DNA of 64,000 bases from Actinomycetales bacterium (GTDB taxonomy: Bacteria; Actinomycetota; Actinomycetes; Actinomycetales; Dermatophilaceae), in assembly GCA_016710385.1 (NCBI GenBank), contig JADJVX010000018.1, forward strand, positions 744,001 to 808,000, in the 5' to 3' direction. The notes beneath the pieces are model-generated. The model had not been told where the DNA came from and did not search any database. It saw only the letters and a list, made by a program, of their open reading frames with translations. Shown here in pieces: positions 1 to 8,021 of this stretch. Position numbers and translations under genes: made by a program. Position 1 is the first letter of the stretch. Each line of letters begins with the position of its first letter.

Positions 1-52
1 CTGGTCTCACCATCCGGTCGGGTGACCTGCGCCACGACGGATGCCGGGCCGC

Positions 53-58
53 TATCGT
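53..58 (+). promoter_or_regulatory. -10 box of a probable leaderless promoter for the transporter gene
   Basis: TATCGT lies six bases before the ATG at 65. A TANNNT hexamer at this distance puts the transcription start on the start codon, which favours the ATG at 65 over the in-frame ATG at 41. The window begins too close upstream to judge the -35. Confidence 0.5.
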
Positions 59-64
59 CCGGTC

Positions 65-1402
65 ATGGTGACCACCCAACTGCCGGGCTCCGTGCGACGT
101 GGGTATGCCCTCGGCGGGGTGGCGACCGGTTCGTTCGGCACCGTGCCGGGCTTGCTCCTGCTGCCCTACCTCACCGATCGACTCGGCGTGGCCGCTGGCC
201 TGGCGGGCTTGGTCGTCTTTCTGCCCAAGGCCTGGGACGTCATCCTCAATCCGATCGCCGGGCGGATCTCGGATCGCTCCACCAACCCGGGCGGGCGCCG
301 CCGACCCTTCCTGCTGCGCGCTGGCCTCGCGCTCGCGATCTCGTTCGCGCTGCTGTTCATGGGCCCCACCTCCCCCACCGGCCTGGGTGCCGCCTGGGTG
401 GTTGTGCTCTTCCTGGCCTGCGCGACGGCATACGCGTTCTTCCAGGTGCCCTACGTCGCGATGCCTGCCGAACTCACCGACGACTACGACGAGCGCACCC
501 GGCTGATGTCCTGGCGGGTTGCGATCCTCGCGCTCGCGATCCTCGTCTCCGGCGGCCTGTCGCCGATGGTTCGCGACGCGCTCGGCCCGGAGTGGGGATA
601 TCGAGGGGTAGGCATGTTCGTCGGCCTGCTCATCGCGCTCGGGGCACTCGGCGCCTGGTGGGGCACCCGGGCGGCCCCGATGCGTGACGTCGCAGCCTCG
701 ACCGCCAGTCTCGGCGAGCAACTGCGAATTGTGGCCCGCGCCAAGGATTTCCGCACCCTGCTCATGGCCTATGTGCTCCAAGCCCTGGCCACCGCTGCGA
801 TGCTCGCCGGCGTGGATTACGTCGCCCGGGCTCGGATGGGCTCGCCCGGCCTGTCGAGCATCCTCTTCGTCTGCTTCGTGGCGCCCGCGCTGGTCGTCAC
901 CCCCCTCTGGCAGCGCGTGGGGCACCGGGTCGGCAAGCGCACCGGCTTTCTCATCGCATCGCTCGCGCTCGGAGGTGGAGCGCTGGCAACCCTGCTCGGC
1001 ATGCAGCTGGGCAGCACCACGCTCGCCGCCGCCGTGGCGGTCGTCGGCGTCGGGTATGCCGGCACCCAGATGTTCCCGCTCGCGATGCTCCCGGACGTCG
1101 CGGCCGTGGATGCAGCCCGCACCGGAGAGAACCGCACCGGCGTCTACACCGGGGTGTGGACTGCTGCGGAGACCTTCGGCATGGCGCTGGGCCCCTTCGC
1201 GTATGCCGGTGTGCTCGCTGCGGGGGGCTATGTCTCCTCGACCGACGGGCTGGCTCACCAACCGGAGTCGGCCCTGACCGCGATGGGCCTCGGCTTCTCG
1301 GTGCTGCCGGCGCTGCTCGTGGCCGTCTCGCTGCTGTTCCTGCTGCGATATCGCTTGGATGCCGCCGCCGTGGAAAGCTCTGTCGCACAGGAGGATCGAT
1401 GA
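65..1402 (+). CDS. MFS transporter of the GPH (MelB-like) sugar/cation symporter type
   Basis: Integral membrane protein of 445 aa with about 12 hydrophobic segments. The early motif with DRLG, then DVILNPIAGRISDRS and an RRRPFLL stretch near residues 60-85, is the loop typical of the glycoside-pentoside-hexuronide symporter group (MFS_2). Members usually import sugars or related small molecules with Na+ or H+; the substrate cannot be read from sequence. An in-frame ATG at 41 exists, but the -10 box at 53-58 lies between the two, so 65 is preferred. The stop overlaps the next start by four bases (ATGA), so it is co-translated with the PLP enzyme, whose substrate it may carry (inference). Confidence 0.8.
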   Translation: MVTTQLPGSVRRGYALGGVATGSFGTVPGLLLLPYLTDRLGVAAGLAGLVVFLPKAWDVILNPIAGRISDRSTNPGGRRRPFLLRAGLALAISFALLFMGPTSPTGLGAAWVVVLFLACATAYAFFQVPYVAMPAELTDDYDERTRLMSWRVAILALAILVSGGLSPMVRDALGPEWGYRGVGMFVGLLIALGALGAWWGTRAAPMRDVAASTASLGEQLRIVARAKDFRTLLMAYVLQALATAAMLAGVDYVARARMGSPGLSSILFVCFVAPALVVTPLWQRVGHRVGKRTGFLIASLALGGGALATLLGMQLGSTTLAAAVAVVGVGYAGTQMFPLAMLPDVAAVDAARTGENRTGVYTGVWTAAETFGMALGPFAYAGVLAAGGYVSSTDGLAHQPESALTAMGLGFSVLPALLVAVSLLFLLRYRLDAAAVESSVAQEDR

Positions 1403-2814
1403 CCCCGGACGAGATCCACGCCCAGCTGCAAGCCTTGCAGGCGCGGGACCTGCCCAGCCACGGCGGGCGCACCCTCGCCTATGTCTACGACTCCGGGCTG
1501 GCCGATGCGGACGCCATCGGGCGGACTGCCCTGACGATGTTCGCCGACTCCAACGGCCTCGACCCGACCGCCTTTCCGTCGCTGCTGGCGATGGAGAACG
1601 ACCTCGTCGGCATGGCCGGCGCGCTCCTGAATGCTCCGCCGGTATTCGCCGGTTCCGTGACGTCCGGCGGCACCGAGTCCGTCCTGCTCGCCGTGCTCGC
1701 TGCCCGCGACGGTGCGGGCGCCTCCCCGGGCGGCTCGTCGATGGTGCTGCCGACCACCGCGCACTCGGCCTTCCACAAGGCGGCGCACTACTTCGGCGTC
1801 GAGCCTGTGTTCGTCGACGTCGATCCCGAGACCTTCCGCGCCGACCCCGAGGCGATGGCCGCGGCGGTCCGCGACGACACCGTGCTCGTGGTCGGGTCGG
1901 CGCCGTCCTACGCCCACGGGGTCCTCGACCCGGTCACCGAGCTGGGTGCTCTGGCCGCCGATCGGGGCATCCGCTGCCATGTCGACGCGTGCATCGGCGG
2001 CTGGGTCCTGCCGCACCTCGATGCCGGCCCGCCGTGGGACTTCACCGTGCCCGGCGTGACGAGCATCAGCGTCGACCTGCACAAGTATGCCTACACCCCG
2101 AAGGGGATTTCCCTTCTGCTGCACCGGGATTCGACGCTCCGGCGCGGCCACTTCTTCGCATCGGCGGCCTGGCCCGGCTACACCATGCTCAACTCGACGA
2201 TGCAGTCGACCAAGTCCGGCGGCCCGCTCGCAGCAGCGTGGGCAGTCACCCGGGCGATCGGGAGCCAGCAGTATGCCGTGCTGGCCCGCACCGCGCGTGA
2301 GGCGACCCTCGCCATCGCTCGGGGCGTGGACGGCATACCGGGTCTGCGGGTCGTCGTGGAGCCCGACTCGACCCTGCTTGCCCTGGCCAGCGATGGCTCG
2401 TGCGATGTCTTCACTATCGCCGACGAGATGCTGGCCCGCGGGTGGTACGTCCAACCGCAGCTGGCCTTCCGCGGGATGCCGGCGACGCTGCACCTCACCC
2501 TGTCGGCGGCGACGGCCCCCTCAGTGCCCGACTTCCTCGCCGACCTCGGCGAATCGGTCGAGACGGCGCGCGCCGCCGGCGCGGTCCCCGTCGATGCCGG
2601 GTTGGCGGGCGCCATCGCAGCGCTCGACTCGGCTTCCCTGTCCGACAGCGACTTCGACGGGCTGCTGACCATGGCCGGGCTGGCTGGCGACGACGGATCG
2701 TTGGCGCTGCCCGAGCGGATGGCTCCGGTCAACGCCTTGCTCGACCTCGCGACGCCGGCCCTCCGGGAGGCCATGCTGCTGGCGTTCCTCGACCGGCTCT
2801 CGCGCCCGAGCTGA
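1399..2814 (+). CDS. PLP-dependent decarboxylase / sphingosine-phosphate-lyase-like enzyme
   Basis: A 471-aa fold-type I PLP enzyme. The motif SVDLHKYAYTPKG carries the Schiff-base lysine (Lys229); TSGGTESV upstream is the usual phosphate-anchoring loop, and DACIGGW contributes the aspartate facing the pyridine nitrogen. This combination is typical of group II amino acid decarboxylases and the sphingosine-1-phosphate lyase branch; the HKY form leans toward the lyase-like branch. The start is the ATG overlapping the transporter stop, with AGGAGG just upstream. The substrate is unknown. The pairing with a transporter suggests uptake and breakdown of an amine or amino acid-like compound. Confidence 0.78.
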   Translation: MTPDEIHAQLQALQARDLPSHGGRTLAYVYDSGLADADAIGRTALTMFADSNGLDPTAFPSLLAMENDLVGMAGALLNAPPVFAGSVTSGGTESVLLAVLAARDGAGASPGGSSMVLPTTAHSAFHKAAHYFGVEPVFVDVDPETFRADPEAMAAAVRDDTVLVVGSAPSYAHGVLDPVTELGALAADRGIRCHVDACIGGWVLPHLDAGPPWDFTVPGVTSISVDLHKYAYTPKGISLLLHRDSTLRRGHFFASAAWPGYTMLNSTMQSTKSGGPLAAAWAVTRAIGSQQYAVLARTAREATLAIARGVDGIPGLRVVVEPDSTLLALASDGSCDVFTIADEMLARGWYVQPQLAFRGMPATLHLTLSAATAPSVPDFLADLGESVETARAAGAVPVDAGLAGAIAALDSASLSDSDFDGLLTMAGLAGDDGSLALPERMAPVNALLDLATPALREAMLLAFLDRLSRPS

Positions 2815-2849
2815 TCGAAGGCCGGATCAGGCGACCCGATCACGCCACC

Positions 2850-4451
2850 TCAGGCGTGCTTCTCGCTGACATTCTTCAGGACCTCAGGCCAGTGGCCGTC
2901 GAGATGGGAGCCGCCGAGGCGGGTGCCCAGCGCCACCGAGCCCAGACCGATCCCCAGCCCCACGACGGGAGCCGCGACGGCCGCCCAGGGCTGGTCGAGC
3001 CCGATCCACGCCAAGATGACAACGGGCGCCGCGAATATCCCCGAAGCCGCGAGGGTGACCATCGTGGCGATGACCGCCTGCAGGCCACCGCCGTTGCTCG
3101 TGCGGAACGGGTTGGCCCCGGCAGGCGCGGTCGGGCTTTGCAGGATGGCGCCAACCCACGAGGCGACTCCCGCGCCTCCGAGGGCGGCGGCCAGCCCGAC
3201 CGCCGTCGAGGGCAGCACGAGATCCCACCGCCCGGAGAGGGCTGCCGCGGCGACCTGCAGGACGACGAACAGCGGCCCCACGACGACCCCCAGCGCGATG
3301 AGCCGACCCAGCCGGTCGGCTCGCCCCGGCACGCTGCTGGTGAGATGGGTCCACATCGCCGTGCCGTCGTAGGCCAGGTCCTGACAGGTCGACAGGCCCA
3401 CGAGCATGGCCAGCGAGAACGGCCCGAGGAACTCCCACGGCACCGGCCCGAGACCCCTGCCCGAATGGCGCTGTAGTTGCATCGACACGACCAGGACGAT
3501 CGGCATGATGAGGAACATCACGACCGACGTGACGTAGCGCGGGTCGCGGCGCCAGTAACGCAGACACCGCCCGGCAACGGCACCCGCGGTGGACGACCCG
3601 GTCAGGCGGTCGATCCAGCCACTCTGGCCGACCCGTTCGCCTCCGCCGCGGGCCTCGATGGGGCTGCTCAGCCGCCGGTCCAGCAGCGTCTGCCACGCGC
3701 GCAGCAGACCGACCAGCAGAACGACCGCAAGGACGAGCTTGGCTGCTGCCGGACCCCACCGCCCGTCGGCGGCATCCGCGGGAATCGCCCAGGCCCAGCC
3801 GAACGGCGTCCACCCGGCCAGGGCGGCGAGCGAGCCGACCAACTCCGCAGCGTTCGGCGTGCGGCGGACCGCCTCCAGGCCCATCCCCAGGGTGATGCCC
3901 GACAGGCTCGCGAGCACCGCGACGATTCCTGCCGCACTGTCGCGGAACCGCCGCCCGCCCAGCAGCGCCCCCAGCGAGGTCGTCACCACTCGGGCGAGCA
4001 CCACGCAGGTGAGCACCCCGAGGACTGCGCCTGCCGCGCCCGCGAGAGCCGGCAGCACCCGGGTGGCCCAGAAGACGACGGACGCGAGCGCCACGAGCAC
4101 TGTTGCCAGGCCCGGCACGCCGACGAGACTCGCGACGACCAGACCCGGGAGCACCTCACCAGCCCGCAAGGGCAGCAGCGCGAACCGGCCGGGATCAAGG
4201 GTGTCGTCCATCCCCGAGGTGAGCAGTGGCATGAGGGTCCAGCCGACGGTCAGTGCGGTGAGGCCGATCACGACGACATCCGGTCCCACGGCCACGCCCG
4301 TGAAGCGCAGCGCGACCATCCCGGCGACGGCCAGTCCCACGAGGAACAGCCCGTATGCCGTGGCGAGCACTAACCCGACGACCCGCCAGGCACTCTGGCG
4401 CAGCGAGTTGCGCAGCAGCCTCAGTTTGAGTCCGACGAGGACTGCAACCAC
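2850..4451 (-). CDS. ABC transporter permease (large, ABC-2-like)
   Basis: A 533-aa protein with a basic N-terminus followed by many alanine/valine/leucine-rich membrane segments, about 12 in total with a polar loop near the middle. It starts at a GTG that overlaps the 3' end of the ATP-binding gene by 31 bases, so the two are translationally coupled and probably form one exporter. The length exceeds simple ABC-2 permeases (about 250 aa) and suggests two fused permease halves. Substrate unknown. It converges with the PLP enzyme gene. Confidence 0.75.
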   Translation of the reverse strand: MVAVLVGLKLRLLRNSLRQSAWRVVGLVLATAYGLFLVGLAVAGMVALRFTGVAVGPDVVVIGLTALTVGWTLMPLLTSGMDDTLDPGRFALLPLRAGEVLPGLVVASLVGVPGLATVLVALASVVFWATRVLPALAGAAGAVLGVLTCVVLARVVTTSLGALLGGRRFRDSAAGIVAVLASLSGITLGMGLEAVRRTPNAAELVGSLAALAGWTPFGWAWAIPADAADGRWGPAAAKLVLAVVLLVGLLRAWQTLLDRRLSSPIEARGGGERVGQSGWIDRLTGSSTAGAVAGRCLRYWRRDPRYVTSVVMFLIMPIVLVVSMQLQRHSGRGLGPVPWEFLGPFSLAMLVGLSTCQDLAYDGTAMWTHLTSSVPGRADRLGRLIALGVVVGPLFVVLQVAAAALSGRWDLVLPSTAVGLAAALGGAGVASWVGAILQSPTAPAGANPFRTSNGGGLQAVIATMVTLAASGIFAAPVVILAWIGLDQPWAAVAAPVVGLGIGLGSVALGTRLGGSHLDGHWPEVLKNVSEKHA

Positions 4452-5191
4452 GTGAGCACCCCCTCGCTGGGCACGGCCACGCCCAACAGGTCAAGGAAGC
4501 GGCGCTGGAGGCTCTCCCCCGCGCGCACCGCATCCAGGCTCCCGGCGGCGACGACCCGGCCCTGGGCGACGACGGCCAAGTGGTCACACAACTGCTCGAC
4601 CAGTTCCATGACGTGACTCGAGAAGATCACCGTTCCCCCTCCGGCGACGAACCGCCGGAGGATCCCCCGGATCACCTCTCCCGAGAGTGGATCGACCGCC
4701 TCGAAGGGCTCGTCGAGCACGAGCAGAGCGGGAGCGTGGATGAGGGCGCAGGCCAGGCCGATCTTCTTGGTCATCCCGCTGGAGTAGTCGACGACGAGGT
4801 TGTCGGCGTCGCCGGTCAGCCCCAGCGCGTCGAGCAACTCTCGCGAGCGCGTCTCGATGTCGGCGGGCGGCACGCGGCGCAGCAACCCGACATAGCGCAA
4901 CAACTCGCGTCCGCTCAGCCGATCGAACAGTCGCAACCCATCCGGCAGCACACCCATGAGGGCCTTGGCCGCCGGCGGATCGGCCCACACGTCGACTCCG
5001 CCGACGAGCACCCTGCCGTAGTCGGGCCGCAACAGCCCGGTGGCAATCGACAGTGTCGTGGTCTTGCCGGCACCGTTGGGGCCGACCAGGCCGAAGAGGC
5101 TGCCGCGCGGCACGGCCAGGCTCAGGGCGTCGACGGCCCGCTTGGCCCCGAAGGACTTGGTGATCTGGTCGAGCACGAGGGCATCGGTCAC
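4421..5191 (-). CDS. ABC transporter ATP-binding protein
   Basis: A 256-aa nucleotide-binding domain. Walker A is GPNGAGKTT near residue 38; the signature region reads YSSGMTKKI instead of LSGGQ, as in many ABC-2 drug-export ATPases; Walker B is LLVLDEPFEAVDP. A His switch lies in SSHVMELVE. I use the GTG codon at 5191 (VTDALVLD); a TTG four codons upstream is possible. It overlaps and precedes the permease gene, so the pair forms an exporter. Confidence 0.85.
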   Translation of the reverse strand: MTDALVLDQITKSFGAKRAVDALSLAVPRGSLFGLVGPNGAGKTTTLSIATGLLRPDYGRVLVGGVDVWADPPAAKALMGVLPDGLRLFDRLSGRELLRYVGLLRRVPPADIETRSRELLDALGLTGDADNLVVDYSSGMTKKIGLACALIHAPALLVLDEPFEAVDPLSGEVIRGILRRFVAGGGTVIFSSHVMELVEQLCDHLAVVAQGRVVAAGSLDAVRAGESLQRRFLDLLGVAVPSEGVLTWLQSSSDSN

Positions 5192-5268
5192 TCCACCATG
5201 CAATCACGCTCGCCCATCGGGCGCTCGGCGAGTCGTCGCCGAGCGAGGCTCGCGCCCGGAGTCCGGGC

Positions 5269-7128
5269 CTATGACGGGACCTTGCGGGCCGCGCCCTTGT
5301 CGGCCGACTGTGCGAAGAGAGCGAAGATCCGCAGCGCCGCCGAGACCTCGCGGTGCCGGTCGACCGGCACCCAGCCCTGTGCATCCTGCTGGGCTCGCCG
5401 CAACGCCAATTCCTCGTCGCTGACCTCGAGGTGCACTGCGCGCTCCGGGATGGAGAACGAGATCATGTCGCCGTCGCGGACCAGGCCGATGGTGCCGCCG
5501 GAGGCAGCCTCGGGCGAGACGTGCCCGACCGACAGGCCGGAGGATCCGCCTGAGAAGCGCCCATCAGTGATCAGGGCGCACTTCGGCCCCAGGCCGACAC
5601 CCTTGAGGTAGGACGTCGGATAGAGCATCTCCTGCATCCCCGGGCCGCCCTTCGGGCCTTCATAGCGCACGACCACAACGTCGCCCGCCTCGATCCGCCC
5701 GGCGAGGATCATGTCGACGGCCTGTTCCTGCGACTCGGCGACCCGGGCCGGCCCACGGAAGACCCACTGGTGCTCGGGCACGCCCGCAGTCTTGACGATG
5801 CACCCGTCCGGCGCGAGGTTGCCCTTGAGCACGGCCAGACCGCCATCGCGCGTGTAGGCATGCTCGACGTCGCGGATGCACCCTTGCGCCGCGTCGAGGT
5901 CGAGCGAGGCCCAACGGTTGGTCGAGGAGAAGGCCTGGGTCGTGCGCACGCCTCCCGGCGCGGCGAAGAAGAGCTCGTATGCCGTGTCGCTGCACTCCCC
6001 ACCGCGGATGTCCCACGCGTCCAGCCACGCGCGCAGGCTGGGCGAGTGCACGGCGTGGACGCCGGGGTCGAGCATGCCCGCCCGGTCGAGCTCGCCCATG
6101 ATCGCGACGATGCCGCCAGCCCGGTGGACATCTTCCATGTAATAGCGGTTGGTGTTGGGCGCCACCTTGACCAGGCAGGGCGTCACCCGCGAGAGCGCGT
6201 CGATGTCGTCCTGGTCGAAGTCGACGCCGGCTTCCTGGGCCGCCGCGAGCAGGTGCAGGATCGTGTTGGTCGAGCCGCCCATCGCGATGTCGACCCGCAT
6301 CGCGTTGGCCAGCGCCTCCCGCGTGACGATGGAGCGGGGCAGCACGGACGCGTCACCGCCCTCGGTGCCGTCCACGGCATACCAGCGCGTGCAGAGCTCG
6401 ACGACAAGGCGACCCGCCGCGAGGAACAGGTCGCGACGGGCAGCCGCGGTGGCCAGCGTGGAGCCGTTGCCGGGCAGGGCCAGGCCGATGACCTCCAGCA
6501 GGCAGTTCATCGAGTTGGCGGTGAACATGCCCGAGCACGAGCCGCAGGTCGGGCAGGCCGAGCGTTCGATGGTCTGGATGTCGGCATCGCTGACCGAGTC
6601 GTCGACCGCCTTGGTCATCGCGTCGATGAGGTCGAGGCGGGTGCTCGCCGTGCCGTCCTCGCCGATGACCGCCGTGCCCGCTTCCATAGGCCCGCCGGAG
6701 ACGAAGACGGCCGGAATGTTGAGCCGCAGCGCGGCCAGGAGCATGCCGGGGGTGATCTTGTCGCAGTTGCTGATGCACACCAACGCATCAGCGGCGTGGG
6801 CGTTGACCATGTATTCCACCGAGTCGGCGATCAACTCGCGGCTGGGCAGGGAGTAGAGCATCCCGCCGTGGCCCATGGCGATGCCGTCGTCGACCGCGAT
6901 CGTGTTGAACTCACGGGCCACCCCGCCGGCCTCACGGACCGCGCCGGCGACGAGGTCGCCCATGTCCTTGAGGTGCACGTGTCCGGGCACGAACTGGGTG
7001 TAGCTGTTGGCGATCGCGACGATGGGCTTGCCGAAATCGGACTCGACCAGACCGGTCGCCCGCCACAAGGCCCGCGCCCCGGCCATGTTGCGACCGTGTG
7101 TCGTGGTGCGGGAACGCAGCTGTGGCAT
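5269..7128 (-). CDS. ilvD: dihydroxy-acid dehydratase
   Basis: A 619-aa IlvD/Edd-family enzyme that dehydrates 2,3-dihydroxy acids to 2-oxo acids in valine, leucine and isoleucine synthesis. Visible marks are the N-terminal THGRNMAGARALWRA, the iron-sulfur cysteines in CISNCDKITPGM and CPTCGSCSGMFTANSM, and the C-terminal DGRFSGGSSGLSVGHVSPEA. Full length. GAGG lies about nine bases before the ATG. It stands alone, with no other ilv gene in the window. Confidence 0.95.
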   Translation of the reverse strand: MPQLRSRTTTHGRNMAGARALWRATGLVESDFGKPIVAIANSYTQFVPGHVHLKDMGDLVAGAVREAGGVAREFNTIAVDDGIAMGHGGMLYSLPSRELIADSVEYMVNAHAADALVCISNCDKITPGMLLAALRLNIPAVFVSGGPMEAGTAVIGEDGTASTRLDLIDAMTKAVDDSVSDADIQTIERSACPTCGSCSGMFTANSMNCLLEVIGLALPGNGSTLATAAARRDLFLAAGRLVVELCTRWYAVDGTEGGDASVLPRSIVTREALANAMRVDIAMGGSTNTILHLLAAAQEAGVDFDQDDIDALSRVTPCLVKVAPNTNRYYMEDVHRAGGIVAIMGELDRAGMLDPGVHAVHSPSLRAWLDAWDIRGGECSDTAYELFFAAPGGVRTTQAFSSTNRWASLDLDAAQGCIRDVEHAYTRDGGLAVLKGNLAPDGCIVKTAGVPEHQWVFRGPARVAESQEQAVDMILAGRIEAGDVVVVRYEGPKGGPGMQEMLYPTSYLKGVGLGPKCALITDGRFSGGSSGLSVGHVSPEAASGGTIGLVRDGDMISFSIPERAVHLEVSDEELALRRAQQDAQGWVPVDRHREVSAALRIFALFAQSADKGAARKVPS

Positions 7129-7342
7129 GTCGACCTCGCGGGGCGTCTCGGGCGCGCGACGGTATGCCGCGCGCGGGCTCCCCCAGGCTAGCCGCGACCC
7201 GGCCGGGCGGCCCAGCCGTCCGCACTCCGGCGCGTGAGGAGGCCGCGGGCCCGAGCGCGGTCACCGAACCGCGCGAGCAGGGGTAGGCCGGACCGGTTGT
7301 CGTCGTCGGAGCGGAACCCACCTGCCCTTGCTTCCGCGCCTA

Positions 7343-7861
7343 TCAGCCGCGGCCGACGACAAACTCCTGCAATGCGGCGCCGCCCTGGGCGAGTTGCTCC
7401 CACGGGCCGTCCACGGCCAACACGGCCAGCCCCGAGGTGGGGAACCCGCGATCGAAGGCAGCCAAGGCATCGGCGGCGCCGGCCCCTTCGGTGAGGATCT
7501 CGGTCGTTGCCGACATGGTCGGCTCGTGCCCCACGACCAGCACCGTCGTCAGCGCCGGGTCGACCTCCTGGACCGCAGTCACCACCGCACGCACCCCGCC
7601 GTGGTAGATCGCCTTGTCGAACTCTGTGGAGTCGCCGCGTGCACCGCCCTCCTGGGCCGAGTCCCAGGTCTGGCGGGTCCGGGTCGCCGTCGAGCAGATG
7701 ACGAGGTCGGGCTCGATGCCCTGGGCCGCGAGCCACTCCCCGATCGCGCGAGCGTCGGCATGCCCCCGGTCGGTGAGCTCACGCTCGTGGTCGGCCTTGC
7801 CGAAGACGTGTTCGGCCTTGGAGTGACGCAGCAGCAGCAATCGGCGGGAGGGCTCGCTCAT
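7343..7861 (-). CDS. SixA-like histidine phosphatase
   Basis: A 172-aa protein of the histidine phosphatase (phosphoglycerate-mutase-like) superfamily. The motif LLLRHSKAE carries the catalytic RH pair near residue 12, and VVGHEPTMS near residue 110 holds the second catalytic histidine. STATRTRQTW is the usual middle motif. Short size and the HS instead of HG after Arg match the SixA branch, known for dephosphorylating phosphohistidines in E. coli; the real substrate here is not known. Starting at MSEPSRR places the RH motif at its usual N-terminal position; the longer reading frame upstream is not needed. Confidence 0.8.
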   Translation of the reverse strand: MSEPSRRLLLLRHSKAEHVFGKADHERELTDRGHADARAIGEWLAAQGIEPDLVICSTATRTRQTWDSAQEGGARGDSTEFDKAIYHGGVRAVVTAVQEVDPALTTVLVVGHEPTMSATTEILTEGAGAADALAAFDRGFPTSGLAVLAVDGPWEQLAQGGAALQEFVVGRG

Positions 7862-7983
7862 GGGCCGATCCTCCCCTCTAGCGCCGCACCGCGCCAGCGG
7901 CCCGGGTGCGACCGACGGATTCTCGGTCCGAACCCGTTGGGCCAGTGACGCGGAAACAGTATTGCGATACATGGCTATTTTGC

Positions 7984-8013
7984 TTGCCGATAGCACACCT
8001 GTCGTAGTACACT
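7984..8013 (+). promoter_or_regulatory. promoter of the DUF222/HNH gene
   Basis: TTGCCG (7984-7989) and TACACT (8008-8013) are spaced by 18 bases, and the ATG at 8020 follows the -10 by six bases. This is a good sigma-70-type promoter with a leaderless start. The stretch is more AT-rich than its surroundings. Confidence 0.6.
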
Positions 8014-8021
8014 CGTGCTAT
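7990..8021. promoter_or_regulatory. inverted repeat around the -10 box, candidate operator
   Basis: ATAGCAC (7990-7996) and GTGCTAT (8015-8021) form a perfect 7-base inverted repeat with an 18-base spacer. The arms flank the -10 box and the right arm runs into the start codon, so a protein bound here would block transcription, or an RNA arm could mask the start. Short arms may arise by chance. Confidence 0.35.

Noticed and set aside
41..64. Earlier ATG for the transporter
   Set aside because: The -10 box at 53-58 would lie inside the coding region; the ATG at 65 fits a leaderless start.
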